Assembly: GCA_030247575.1 (NCBI GenBank) | Contig: JAOTRV010000006.1 | Span: forward strand, 124,001-188,000 | DNA: 64,000 nt | Direction: 5' to 3' | Origin: Sulfuritalea sp. | GTDB taxonomy: Bacteria; Pseudomonadota; Gammaproteobacteria; Burkholderiales; Rhodocyclaceae | Part shown: positions 21,483 through 30,189 of the stretch, one piece after another | Layout of the letters: every line of letters starts with the position of its first letter | Numbering within the stretch: the first letter of the stretch is position 1 | The notes under the pieces: generated by a model | Told to the model about the DNA's origin: nothing | Database searches by the model: none | What the model saw: only the letters and a program-made list of their open reading frames with translations | Position numbers and translations under genes: made by a program

Positions 21483-23600
21483 TCACGCATGCGCATTTTC
21501 GACTGAGCTTTCACAAAGGACCGTTACCATGCTCTCCCCCAAATTCATCCAGATTTCCGCCGTGCCGGTGCCGGCGTCCAGTGCCGCCGGCGCTCCGAGC
21601 AGTTCAGCCGCCGTCTTTGGCCTCGCCGACGACGGCTCCGTGTGGCAGTGCCAATTCAACGCGGAACGCGGCAAGTGGAAGGATTGGGTGCCCCTGCCCT
21701 CCCTTGCCTCGCCACAAAGCTGAGCACGGACGTCGCCGCGAAGCGGCATCCTCCCGATGATCGTCTTTGCCCCGTACGGGGCCAGATGATTGCTGTCGAC
21801 GTAGAGGAATTGCACGGGCGCGGTGCCATTGCCCGCCACCAGGCAAGAACCGCTGTGGCACAACATTTGCGCCGGCGACAGATACTCGCCGCCGCGCACT
21901 GTCACGGCGTGGGCCAGGCGCCGATCCAGCGCGTCGAGCTGCTGTGCCATCGCATCGGGCTGGCGTAGGCGCGTGGCCGCCACGTCGGTGCGATGGATCA
22001 TGGCCTCCCGCATCACGTGGTCCGGCACCGAATAGGACCATGTAGGGACCGGGCCGACGACGACGATGCGCGCGACGCCGATGGCGCGCAGCCAGGTCAG
22101 GGTCTCGCCCAGTTGCGCCGTGAGCGCGGCGTTGTCGTAGGTTTGCCAGTAGGCCGCCAGCACCACCGTTCCGGGCCGGAGTCGCTGCAGATGATCCATG
22201 AAGAGCCGTGCGGCGTCCGCGCAGCGCCCGTGTCCAGCAGTGACGCCGGGGAAGCAGCCGGCCGCCGTCAGTTGCGAGGGTTGTCCGGCAGGGAGGCTGT
22301 CGAAGCCGGGCGCCAGGTGCGCGGCGTGGGAGTCGCCCCAGAGCACCATCGATGCGGAAGACGCAAGGCACAGATCCGCGCGAAAGTCGGCGGCGGTCTG
22401 GGTCGCATCGAGCAAGCAGGTACGAAAGCGCAGCGCCGTGTCGCGATCAACGGGCTGCGCGGCGAACGCCGCTGTTCGCGAGGGCGCGCCACCGGCCTCG
22501 AGGAGCGTCGCGCCCACGACGGCGAGCGCGGTGACGACCAGCGCAAGCGGCCGGACATAGGCTCGAGGGCGTCCCGTGGCCGCGCGTCGCACCGGAACTT
22601 CGACGAGCGCGTACGTGGCCATCGACAAAAGCGCGGCGAGCGTGAGCGCCGCCGCGATGCCCCACGCGCCCGACGCCGGAAACAGGATTCGCTGAAAGAC
22701 CAGCGCGGGGTAGTGCCACAGGTACAGGGCATAGCTGATCCGGCCCAGATAGGCCATGACCGGGTTGCCCAGCCATCGATCCGTGAGCGGATTGCCCGGC
22801 CCGGCGCCGATCAGGAGCGTCGCCGCAAGACAAGGCAGAAGCGCGGGGAAGCCGGGGTATGGCGTATCGGGACCGATGAGCGCCATGGCCGCGGCGAACA
22901 CGCCCAGGCCGACGAGGGGAACGAGCGTTCCGCTGGGCTTGTCCAGGGAGGCGGTCTTGCCGGCGAGGGCGACGCCGGCGAGGAACTCCCACGCCCTCCC
23001 CCATGGCCAATAAAAGCCGTGCGACGTGCCGGCGGCGGCAACACCCCACACGAGCGAGAGGGTGGCGGCGATGATCATGATGATCATCGTCGGCGGCGGT
23101 GACGACGACCATGTCGGTCGCCGCCAGCGTGCGGCGGTGACGAGAATCACGGGTATGACGAGATAGAACTGCGCCTCGACGCCGAGCGACCACAAATGCA
23201 GCAGCGGATCGAGGTCCGCCGCCGGCGCGAAATAGCCGCCTGGCTGCCGGGCAAAGAAGACGTTCGGGATCAGGGCGACCGCATAAAGGACCGACTGCCC
23301 CAGCCGCTGATATTCACCGGGCAGGAGAATCCACCATCCCGCGAGGACGGTCAGCGCCATCACGAGCAGGAAGGCAGGGAGAATCCGGCGCGCCCGGCGA
23401 GCGAAAAAGTCGCGGTAGGAAAAGCGCCCGGCCGCGAGATCGGCCCGGATCATGCCGCCGATCAGAAAGCCGGAGATCACGAAGAAGACGTCCACGCCGA
23501 TGAAGCCCCCGTGCGCCCACGGCAGGCCGGCATGGAAAGCCACAACGGCGAGTACGGCAACGGCCCGCAGGCCGTCAACGTCGGGACGATAGGAGGACAC
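21483..23600 (-). CDS. OafA/YrhL-type acyltransferase with SGNH domain, 705 aa
   Basis: N-terminal acyltransferase-3 membrane domain (about ten helices) with YRPDVDGLRAVAVLAVVAFH and FFVISGFL near the start and LLHLWSLGVEAQFYL near residue 135. The C-terminal periplasmic SGNH hydrolase-like domain has VLWGDSHAAH and the DSNH block VDSNHLAPYG. Such enzymes O-acetylate surface polysaccharides. The start is a GTG at 23600. About 80 residues after the SGNH domain look unrelated and lie antisense to a small plus-strand ORF, suggesting the natural 3' end was lost. Confidence 0.8.
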   Translation of the reverse strand: MSSYRPDVDGLRAVAVLAVVAFHAGLPWAHGGFIGVDVFFVISGFLIGGMIRADLAAGRFSYRDFFARRARRILPAFLLVMALTVLAGWWILLPGEYQRLGQSVLYAVALIPNVFFARQPGGYFAPAADLDPLLHLWSLGVEAQFYLVIPVILVTAARWRRPTWSSSPPPTMIIMIIAATLSLVWGVAAAGTSHGFYWPWGRAWEFLAGVALAGKTASLDKPSGTLVPLVGLGVFAAAMALIGPDTPYPGFPALLPCLAATLLIGAGPGNPLTDRWLGNPVMAYLGRISYALYLWHYPALVFQRILFPASGAWGIAAALTLAALLSMATYALVEVPVRRAATGRPRAYVRPLALVVTALAVVGATLLEAGGAPSRTAAFAAQPVDRDTALRFRTCLLDATQTAADFRADLCLASSASMVLWGDSHAAHLAPGFDSLPAGQPSQLTAAGCFPGVTAGHGRCADAARLFMDHLQRLRPGTVVLAAYWQTYDNAALTAQLGETLTWLRAIGVARIVVVGPVPTWSYSVPDHVMREAMIHRTDVAATRLRQPDAMAQQLDALDRRLAHAVTVRGGEYLSPAQMLCHSGSCLVAGNGTAPVQFLYVDSNHLAPYGAKTIIGRMPLRGDVRAQLCGEAREGRGTQSFHLPRSALNWHCHTEPSSARPKTAAELLGAPAALDAGTGTAEIWMNLGESMVTVLCESSVENAHA
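21529..21723 (+). CDS. Possible small protein, 64 aa
   Basis: ATG at 21529 after AAAGGA, a good ribosome site. The segment VFGLADDGSVWQCQFNAERG followed by KWKDWVPLP resembles one blade of a beta-propeller/tectonin-type repeat. It lies antisense to the unusual C-terminal tail of the acyltransferase; at most one of the two is likely meaningful here. Confidence 0.45.
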   Translation: MLSPKFIQISAVPVPASSAAGAPSSSAAVFGLADDGSVWQCQFNAERGKWKDWVPLPSLASPQS

Positions 23601-23623
23601 GGCGGTGGTGATGTCGGGCGGAG

Positions 23624-23758
23624 TTACTGCCTAGCGCTCGACAGCATGGCGTTCATCAGCAGTCTGGGGTGCCGCCGGCCGGCCCGAAATGCCAACGGGC
23701 CTTTTCCGGGCGTGTTGCGGATGCGCGCGGGATTGGAGAGATCGAATCGTCCTGCCAT
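23624..23758 (-). CDS. Possible 44-aa basic peptide upstream of acyltransferase
   Basis: ATG at 23758 after AAAAGGT. Short basic peptide (MAGRFDLSNPARIRNTPGKG start). Its stop is 24 nt before the acyltransferase start. A copy of the GGCGCGGAAAAAC element lies 62 bp upstream, at a distance like that in front of traE, which favours a transcribed unit starting here. Confidence 0.4.
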   Translation of the reverse strand: MAGRFDLSNPARIRNTPGKGPLAFRAGRRHPRLLMNAMLSSARQ

Positions 23759-23819
23759 GTCACGACCTTTTGTCCGGTTAGGTGTCGTGATCAGGCTACA
23801 CCGGGCGCCGGGTTGGGCC

Positions 23820-23852
23820 GGCGCGGAAAAACCCTTCTATGACGGAGTTTTC
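23820..23852 (-). promoter_or_regulatory. Bipartite GGCGCGGAAAAAC element, copy 1
   Basis: GGCGCGGAAAAAC at 23820-23832, 11 bp, then GGAGTTTTC at 23844-23852. On the minus strand the halves read GAAAACTCC and GTTTTTCCGCGCC, a dyad. About 21 nt further on is TAGCCT, a possible -10. It precedes the 44-aa ORF and acyltransferase gene. Confidence 0.6.
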
Positions 23853-23864
23853 GCCCCGCCGGGG

Positions 23865-25487
23865 TCAGTTCCGGAACTGCTCAGCCAGTGCGGTGAGGTG
23901 CTTGATGAGGGCTCGCAGCAAGGGCTCCGCTTCCTCCGGCGGGCACGCGGTGACATTCACAATGGAGGCGGCGAGCGCCGCGCCCAGCGCGTCTGTCTTG
24001 CCGGTGGCCGCCGCGGCGACAAGGTCTATCGGCCGTGCGGGCGGAAGATAGCGGTCGCCAAGCGCCGCGTACCGGGTCGAGAAGGTTCCGCATGCGATGA
24101 TTCCGTCGGAGGTCCACTCATCCTTCGTGCCTTCGATGCCGCGCCAGCACAGCCCGACAACGTTGGACTCGGGCTGCGCCGCCTTGAGAAGGCGGCAGGC
24201 ATCGGCCAGATCCGGCGCAGGGGCGTCCAGCATGGCTTCGGCTTCGCGCCGCACGGAGTCCGGGAGGCGCGAAGCCGCCACGGCGGCCGAGACGGCGCGC
24301 AGGTGCCCATGATAGATGTGCCCCTTGATGCCTTCGGCCTTGGCCTGCTCCTGGGCCTTCCGGATGATCTCCGGCGTCACGGCGCTCGCGCCGAAATAGA
24401 CTGCGATCTCGGCCAGAAAAGGCAATGGATCGAACCCGTACCACGAGGACATCGCTAGGGCCGCCACATACAATCCGGTGCTCTCATCAAGCTCCGGCCC
24501 CGCCAGCAAGCGGACGTCGACTTGGCTGTTGAGGACGAACCTGTCGAGTTCGGAGAGCTCGCCGCTGCGCAGATAAAGCTCGACGCGATGAAGCTCGATC
24601 CAGTCGTCCTCTCCCTCGTCTTCCTCTTGGCGGCGGCGCGGTGCCGCGGCCGCCTGCTCCATGAATATCTGCCGGGCTTGCGCACCGGTGGTGCGCTCGG
24701 TGATGCCGAAACGGGTGTTCATCAATGTTTGGACGGCACCCATCGGGTTGTCCGCAATGCGGTCGTAAGCCTGAAGCGGTTGCTTCGAGGTCAGCGACGC
24801 CGTGATGAAGGCGTCGATCTTTTTCGGAATCGTCCTCGCGGCCTTCGCGCGGTTGTAGTACTGGCGGGTACTCAAAGCGGCAGCGTTCTGCACGGCGCGC
24901 CAGATCGTGCTCCAGGCCTGCGCCACGGAGATGTTCATCAAGGCATTGCGCAGGATGTTCCGGGTGGTCTCACGCTCGGGCGGTTCCAGCGCCAGTTCGT
25001 GAGTCTGCATCTGGTGCTCAAGGTAGGCCATGCAGTCCTCGACCGACGCATCGAGCCACAGCTTCATGGCGAGGTCCGCATCATCGACCGGCTGCGCCTC
25101 GGCGATCATGACGGCATCCCGTCTCGACCCGCCCCGGTGCGGGGTCAGGCGGTAGGCGGATTGCAGTTTGGAGTAGCACAGCTCATCCTTGTCGTTGAGA
25201 TTGAACGCCGACACCGGACTGAGGACCGCCCGGTCGGTCCTCGATCGTTCCACCAGTTGCAAAACGTCTTCTTCGGTGGCGCCGCATGGATCGGCGCAGG
25301 CGTACGACAAACGCAGGTCGGCGCCTTCCGCAAGCGCGCCGTTTGACCAGTCGTTGATCGCCTGCACGACGAGCAGGACGTCGCACGGCAGCGCGGCGTA
25401 ATCGAGGGTGCGATCGGGGCTCTCGATCTCGTTGAGGTAGGCCCGAATCCGCTCTTCGAGCAGCGCCGCTTTTGGGGAGTTAGTCAT
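23865..25487 (-). CDS. Hypothetical protein, 540 aa
   Basis: ATG at 25487 after GGAGG. Mostly helical soluble protein. The middle contains a Gln/Glu/Asp-rich linker (APRRRQEEDEGEDDW) and the C-terminal third is Ala-rich (VSAAVAASRLPDSVRREAEA). No catalytic motif or known domain seen. Upstream lies hipBA, separated by about 67 nt. Confidence 0.6.
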   Translation of the reverse strand: MTNSPKAALLEERIRAYLNEIESPDRTLDYAALPCDVLLVVQAINDWSNGALAEGADLRLSYACADPCGATEEDVLQLVERSRTDRAVLSPVSAFNLNDKDELCYSKLQSAYRLTPHRGGSRRDAVMIAEAQPVDDADLAMKLWLDASVEDCMAYLEHQMQTHELALEPPERETTRNILRNALMNISVAQAWSTIWRAVQNAAALSTRQYYNRAKAARTIPKKIDAFITASLTSKQPLQAYDRIADNPMGAVQTLMNTRFGITERTTGAQARQIFMEQAAAAPRRRQEEDEGEDDWIELHRVELYLRSGELSELDRFVLNSQVDVRLLAGPELDESTGLYVAALAMSSWYGFDPLPFLAEIAVYFGASAVTPEIIRKAQEQAKAEGIKGHIYHGHLRAVSAAVAASRLPDSVRREAEAMLDAPAPDLADACRLLKAAQPESNVVGLCWRGIEGTKDEWTSDGIIACGTFSTRYAALGDRYLPPARPIDLVAAAATGKTDALGAALAASIVNVTACPPEEAEPLLRALIKHLTALAEQFRN

Positions 25488-25553
25488 GGTGCCTCCGATG
25501 CAGTCATGTGTAGCGGCGTCCCCTTCCATGCGGGACGCAGCCCGCGCCGAGAG

Positions 25554-26897
25554 TCATTCGGTGCCAGATGTTCGCGCGACGGATCTCAGATAGAGGCGAT
25601 GCCCGGCGGCGACACGCTGCACGTCGGCATAGGTCACCCCCCAGTCCATGGCCAGGTCCGGCCATGTGGCGAAGGCGTCCAGGGTTGCATCGAGTTGGCG
25701 CTCGGGATGCCGAATGTCGAATTTCCTGCCGACTTCGATCAGTTCCGCGCGGGTGAAGTTGTCCGCACGACCGGCGACGGTCATCTGGTGCGTGCGGGTG
25801 TAGTTGGCGCCGGCGGAGTACGTGAGATCGTAGGCGGGCGCGAGTTCCCAGCCCGAGGCGCGGTCTTTCATCAGGAACGAGATGTTCTTGACGTGGTCAT
25901 CCTGGTTGCGGCCGACGACGTTGAACAGCATGCGCAGGTAGGCTTGCTCCAGGGCCGGGTGGCCGAGCTTCAGCTCCTGGATCAGGCGGAACCAGGCTTC
26001 GTAGCTGTAGGCCTGCGGCACGTTGTAGTCCACATGGGTCATGCCCGCAAGGCTGTGCATGTGATGCTTGGCGGTGCCGCGCCGGTCAAAACGCCGGGTC
26101 ATGAAGTGGAACAGGTCGCCGTCCTCGAGGTAGCCCACCTCCTCCATGGCGATATCGAGCTGCTTGGCCAGCAGGGCGTAGGTGTATTCGATCCGGTTGA
26201 AGGGCTTGGCCTTGTTGTCGAGCTCGTTGGCGGAGTTGATGCCGTCGAACTTGACCATCCAGTGTTCTTCGCCGGGTTTCGGACGGGCGAAACCGGAGCG
26301 CACGCGCCGCCTGTCGCGGTCCCAGAGGATGAGCGCCTTGGCGCGAGCGCCGCCGGCGGAGCCGCCGACATGCATGATTTCCTGAATCGCGTCGGTGGTG
26401 TCCCCCTCGATCAGCTTGCGGGCCGCCTCGACCAACCCCTTGATTTCGAGCGCCTGTTCCTCGTGGGGCGATTTGCGCTGGAGATGCGGGGCATACTCGA
26501 GGGCGCCCATGGCGCGGTTGCCGACATACAGGAGCCTTTGCACGGGGCTCATGGCCTTGTCCGGCTCGCCGCGCTGCTCGAAGTAGGCACGGATGATCAG
26601 GTTGCCAAAGGCGTCCGGCAGGGAATCGGCCAGCACACCGGGCAGGCCGAGGAACATGGTCTGACGGCGCAATTCCGGAAACTCGAAGGTTCGCGATTCG
26701 AGCGGCAGAAATTTCGGGGAGAGGGCGACGCCGCCCGCCAGATAATCTTTGTCGTAGGCAAAGCCGATGCGACCGGTATCGAATTCCGTCACCGTACCGA
26801 CGAACTCGTCCCACAGATGCACCTTGGCTTGGGCGATGATGCCTGGGGTCGGCTTGCGGGCGCGGCGCTTGGGTTTGCTGACGGGTTCCTCGGCCAT
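25554..26897 (-). CDS. hipA: HipA-family serine/threonine kinase toxin
   Basis: 447 aa, close to the usual 440. N-terminal couple_hipA-like beta domain, then the kinase core: phosphate-binding region HVGGSAGGARAKALI, catalytic segment NVVGRNQDDHVKNISFL (about residue 325; D of DDH and N of KN), and metal-binding YDLTYS. HipA kinases phosphorylate aminoacyl-tRNA synthetases and induce dormancy; on mobile elements they act as addiction modules with HipB. hipB lies just upstream with a 3-bp gap. Confidence 0.9.
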   Translation of the reverse strand: MAEEPVSKPKRRARKPTPGIIAQAKVHLWDEFVGTVTEFDTGRIGFAYDKDYLAGGVALSPKFLPLESRTFEFPELRRQTMFLGLPGVLADSLPDAFGNLIIRAYFEQRGEPDKAMSPVQRLLYVGNRAMGALEYAPHLQRKSPHEEQALEIKGLVEAARKLIEGDTTDAIQEIMHVGGSAGGARAKALILWDRDRRRVRSGFARPKPGEEHWMVKFDGINSANELDNKAKPFNRIEYTYALLAKQLDIAMEEVGYLEDGDLFHFMTRRFDRRGTAKHHMHSLAGMTHVDYNVPQAYSYEAWFRLIQELKLGHPALEQAYLRMLFNVVGRNQDDHVKNISFLMKDRASGWELAPAYDLTYSAGANYTRTHQMTVAGRADNFTRAELIEVGRKFDIRHPERQLDATLDAFATWPDLAMDWGVTYADVQRVAAGHRLYLRSVARTSGTE

Positions 26898-26900
26898 GGG

Positions 26901-27218
26901 CTATCCCCTGGTGTGCCGGGAGCCCGAGGCGCGTTGCCGGAGCTGGCCGCGGTTGGAGAAGGCTTCGCTGCCGGGCAACGTGTCCGGAATGGCGGCGTCG
27001 AGCGCACCCAGCATGTTCAGGGCGCGAAACACCTTGATCACGGTGGCGAGGCGGACATCCGCCCCCGCCTCCAAGTCGAGAACCGTCTTGCGGTTGAGCC
27101 CCGCCCTAGCCGCCAACTCTTCAACGGTGAGATTGCGCTCGAGGCGGCGGGCACGCAGCCGGGCGCCGACTTCGGCGATCACCTCGTCATTTGTCAGGAA
27201 ATCCCCTATCGCGGACAT
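26901..27218 (-). CDS. hipB: HipB-family antitoxin, Xre-type HTH
   Basis: 105 aa. HTH at about residues 15-70: VGARLRARRLERNLTVEELA, ARAGLNRKTVLDLEAGADV, LATVIKVFRALNML. It should bind HipA and repress the shared promoter through the repeats at 27235-27360. The C-terminal tail (GSRHTRG) is flexible, as in HipB proteins. Confidence 0.85.
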   Translation of the reverse strand: MSAIGDFLTNDEVIAEVGARLRARRLERNLTVEELAARAGLNRKTVLDLEAGADVRLATVIKVFRALNMLGALDAAIPDTLPGSEAFSNRGQLRQRASGSRHTRG

Positions 27219-27234
27219 TATGTGCCTCTCTTTC

Positions 27235-27360
27235 TCATAACGTCCATTATAGGTAACCCTATGCGCCGCGCAAGGATTATTTCATAACGTCCATTCAAAC
27301 GGACTCCTCCGCGCTACTCTGATCATAACATCCGCTCCGGCGGTCGTTATAACGGTCTTA
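27235..27360 (-). promoter_or_regulatory. hipBA promoter with repeated operators
   Basis: Three direct repeats of TCATAACGTCCATT-type sequence start at 27235, 27282 and 27323 (the last reads TCATAACATCCGCT), and GTTATAACGGTC follows. On the minus strand the first overlaps TATAAT (27246-27251) with TTGCGC 16 bp upstream as a -35, placing the promoter 28 nt before the hipB start. Likely sites for autoregulation by HipB. Confidence 0.65.
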
Positions 27361-27382
27361 GTATGAGCATCCATACCGGCGT

Positions 27383-28996
27383 TTAGTGCCCGTGGTTCGG
27401 CTCCGAGGGGGCGAGCGCCACGTGCATGTCCTTTGACGCCGCATTCACGGTGAAGCGCAGTGTGTCGTTTGCTTTCACCCCGGCGTTGCGCAGCAACCGT
27501 GCAAGATGGGAGACACGCCCGACCGCACTTGCCACCGCACCGAGTTTCACTTCCCCGCTCACCAAGCCGGACGCCTGGTAGGGTCCTACCGGGAGAGTCC
27601 TGGCCACGCTCGCCGGTATGTCGATCATGCTATTGCGTAGGGCGTAGTCTGTTGCGACGACATCGAACACCACGGCGCCGTCCTGATCGGTCGCTACCGC
27701 TGTCGCTTGCCGGCCGCCTACCACCGCCTGCGCCGCGGCGAGAGCGGCGCCGGTAAATGGGTACCCGCGCAGCACATACACCCCATGGCAGGGCGAGTAG
27801 CAGATCGGCGTCCTGGCCAGCATCAACTGGGCGGCAATCGGTTCCATCAGGTTCGTCTTGATCAGGCGACTGAGAATGACGAATTTCGCGATCACGCCGC
27901 CATTCTCCTTGAGCAGCGGCAGGATCGCGTTCTCCGCATCGGACAATTCCTCCTTCGGATCGATGGCGATCTTTGCGCGGAAGTCGTTTCTCTGCACGGT
28001 CTCCAGCCATGGGGTCCGGCTCAACACTTCCCGGATCACGCGCCAGGGTGCCTCGATGGGGTAGGCGCTCACGCGGTCATCTTCATAGATAAAGCGCCGA
28101 CTGCGACAAAGCGCGGAATGGATGTCTTCGATATCAAGACGACCATCGGTGGCGGCGAACATCTTTCGTGCCACCGAGTGCGCGCGGTTCGGCGCGTCGG
28201 GGCCTAGCCAGTACCAGCCCTCCGCTTCGACGAGCCATTCCATCCCGTTGAGGGCCTTGAGCGCATTCCGCGTATCCTCAACGGAAATTCCATGACCAGC
28301 GATCTCGCTGGCGGCACCAGCAACGAAGAGAACATGAGCGGCCCCGCAACTGCGCACCATGCGGCGGGTCGCTTCGCGCACCGCACGCACATCCCCGGTG
28401 TCGGCTTCCGGGTCGACCAGAATTCTCAGTATGGACTGCCCCACGGGCGCGGCAGGCGCATCGTTGAACGTGGCCACATTGCGCCCCAGAACCTCCCGGG
28501 CAAACCGACTGGCCCCTTCGACCGAGAGCGCCATTCCCAGCAGCTTGCGGTACCTCGTATCGAAGTCGCTGACCGCGATAGGCACGTTCTGCTTGACCGC
28601 CTCCGCCAGTTCCAGAAGGCGCGGCGCGACGAATTGAGCGCCGCCTGCCCGCTCAGACATCATCGCTTGCACCTGCCGGATGCGCTCGCGCGTCAGCCCG
28701 TACCGGTCGCCAATGGATTGAAGTCTCGCGCACTCTTCTCCGAGAATGCCGTAGCGTTCCGCAAAGAAGTGAGCGATCCGCTGCTCCGACGGACTCAGAT
28801 CTTCCATTCGTACTGTCCGGTGCAGCATTCTTTTGCTCGCAAGCCATGTCGCTGCCGCGAGGATCTCGTCCGCCACCGTGGAGCCCTCCCCTGTTCCGAG
28901 TTCCACCGTCCCCGCTCCAAACGGGACGGACATCTCCCATTGCCCGCCGCCTTCCACCAGGCGCAGCTTGCCGTAGGTCCGTCCCGCCTGGGTCAT
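27383..28996 (-). CDS. Large protein with sigma-region-4-like HTH, 537 aa
   Basis: ATG at 28996 overlaps the upstream stop (ATGA). Near residue 100 is a sigma-70 region-4-like HTH: ARLQSIGDRYGLTRERIRQV. The rest has several helical repeats and a C-terminal beta-rich half (FTGAALAAAQAVVGGRQATA...), no catalytic motif seen. With the PD-(D/E)XK-like gene upstream it forms a coupled pair. Could be a DNA-binding subunit of a nuclease pair; this is inference. Confidence 0.6.
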   Translation of the reverse strand: MTQAGRTYGKLRLVEGGGQWEMSVPFGAGTVELGTGEGSTVADEILAAATWLASKRMLHRTVRMEDLSPSEQRIAHFFAERYGILGEECARLQSIGDRYGLTRERIRQVQAMMSERAGGAQFVAPRLLELAEAVKQNVPIAVSDFDTRYRKLLGMALSVEGASRFAREVLGRNVATFNDAPAAPVGQSILRILVDPEADTGDVRAVREATRRMVRSCGAAHVLFVAGAASEIAGHGISVEDTRNALKALNGMEWLVEAEGWYWLGPDAPNRAHSVARKMFAATDGRLDIEDIHSALCRSRRFIYEDDRVSAYPIEAPWRVIREVLSRTPWLETVQRNDFRAKIAIDPKEELSDAENAILPLLKENGGVIAKFVILSRLIKTNLMEPIAAQLMLARTPICYSPCHGVYVLRGYPFTGAALAAAQAVVGGRQATAVATDQDGAVVFDVVATDYALRNSMIDIPASVARTLPVGPYQASGLVSGEVKLGAVASAVGRVSHLARLLRNAGVKANDTLRFTVNAASKDMHVALAPSEPNHGH

Positions 28997-29388
28997 ATCC
29001 AGCCTCGGCTGAGCGAGGCGGCATAGACCGGCTTGCCGTTGATCTCCGGGGGCAGGCCCATCGCCAGATTGGACACCAGAATGAGCGCCGTTACGTCGGG
29101 ATAGACGGCGTAGCGCCGCAACTGTTTGTAGATGTCCATCTTGCGCGCGCCGCGCATCTTGCATTCGAGGACGACGCCGCCCGCCAGGACGAAGTCCGGG
29201 ATGTCCTGCGCGGACAGGCGCTTTTCGCGCTCGAAGACGATGCCTTCCCGCGCGAGCGCCTCCTCGAGCTGCGCTTGCACGCATTTTTCGGTGGAGAGGT
29301 CGAAGCGGTGCTGCCGGATGAGGCGAACGATCGCGGCGGCGGCGTCTTGTGTCGGCGCCGGGTCGGCAAGCGCGGTTGCGGTGCTCAT
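28993..29388 (-). CDS. Predicted PD-(D/E)XK nuclease-like protein, 131 aa
   Basis: ATG at 29388. Contains EREKRLSAQDIPDFVLAGG, VVLECKMRGARKMDIYKQL and RRYAVYPDVTALILVSN: an Asp followed by E-x-K on consecutive strands, then the QLxRY helix, the layout of small PD-(D/E)XK proteins. It might cut or bind branched DNA. Coupled to the sigma-like HTH protein. Confidence 0.65.
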   Translation of the reverse strand: MSTATALADPAPTQDAAAAIVRLIRQHRFDLSTEKCVQAQLEEALAREGIVFEREKRLSAQDIPDFVLAGGVVLECKMRGARKMDIYKQLRRYAVYPDVTALILVSNLAMGLPPEINGKPVYAASLSRGWI

Positions 29389-29402
29389 GGCGTGGTCACG
29401 GA

Positions 29403-29624
29403 TCAATCGAAGAGTCCCGGTTGCGGGCGTCCAAGATTCTTGGTGGCGACCGTGAATTCGACGGGCCGGCCGCTGTGTCCGATAGCGCGCACGACCATCC
29501 GCCGGCCGGAGGCCTCGGCGACGACTTCCACCATGCGTCCGCCGCGCAGCAGACGGCTGGTGCGTCCTGTGTAACTGGCATATCGCCCCGGCTGGGGCGC
29601 CCATGCAAGGGATTGGCGAGCCAT
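29403..29624 (-). CDS. Hypothetical basic protein, 73 aa
   Basis: ATG at 29624 after CGGAG. Basic small beta-rich protein (GRMVEVVAEASGRRMVVRAI). No family recognised. It ends 15 nt before the nuclease-like start. Confidence 0.6.
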   Translation of the reverse strand: MARQSLAWAPQPGRYASYTGRTSRLLRGGRMVEVVAEASGRRMVVRAIGHSGRPVEFTVATKNLGRPQPGLFD

Positions 29625-29638
29625 CGCGATCTCCGTCG

Positions 29639-30142
29639 TCAGAGGAACTGCGCCAGATGCGTCACCTCGTAACCGGCGGCGGCGACAGCCGCGGCGATGC
29701 GCGCCCCTTCGGCCTGATGGACTCGCGCCTGGTCAGTCAAGCCGTTTTTCTCCGCTGCTGCTGCCGCCTGGCATTCGGCCAGCCATTGGCGGGCCAGACG
29801 CACCTGCTCGAACTGCGGCAGAGCCTCGAAGTCGTTGGACGACATTTCGAGCCACTCGACCGCGAACTTGTCTCCGGGCTCGACGTCGAGCAGCAGGGGA
29901 AATGACGCCATGTCGTTGCTTTCGATGAAGAACGGCGTGCTCTCGCCTTCCCGGGTGATCTTCGCCACGAGCATCAGCACGCTGCGCTCGCCCGCCTGCC
30001 ATCGCTTCAACTGGTCGGGGCAGCCCGAGCAGACGCCGAGGCCGGCCCCGTAATCGACCGCCAACCAGGAGCACGGCCCGTCCTCGCCCTGACAGGCGTG
30101 GAAATCCGTACATCGGCAGCCAATACATGTGGCGGTTCGCAT
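29639..30142 (-). CDS. Hypothetical protein with N-terminal Cys-rich segment, 167 aa
   Basis: Start chosen at the ATG at 30142 because AGGAGAA lies 7 nt upstream; an in-frame ATG at 30175 would add 11 residues. The N-terminus has CIGCRCTDFHACQGEDGPC and later CSGC, probably a zinc site. The C-terminal half is helical and Ala/Glu-rich. No known function; it ends 14 nt before the next start. Confidence 0.6.
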   Translation of the reverse strand: MRTATCIGCRCTDFHACQGEDGPCSWLAVDYGAGLGVCSGCPDQLKRWQAGERSVLMLVAKITREGESTPFFIESNDMASFPLLLDVEPGDKFAVEWLEMSSNDFEALPQFEQVRLARQWLAECQAAAAAEKNGLTDQARVHQAEGARIAAAVAAAGYEVTHLAQFL

Positions 30143-30189
30143 TCCGGGTTCTCCTGTCGCGTCTGGATGTGGCATCGTGGTTTCCCCGG

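Noticed and set aside
25506..27287. 593-codon plus-strand frame antisense to hipA
   Set aside because: Shadow of the well-supported HipA/HipB genes on the minus strand; its product has no motif.
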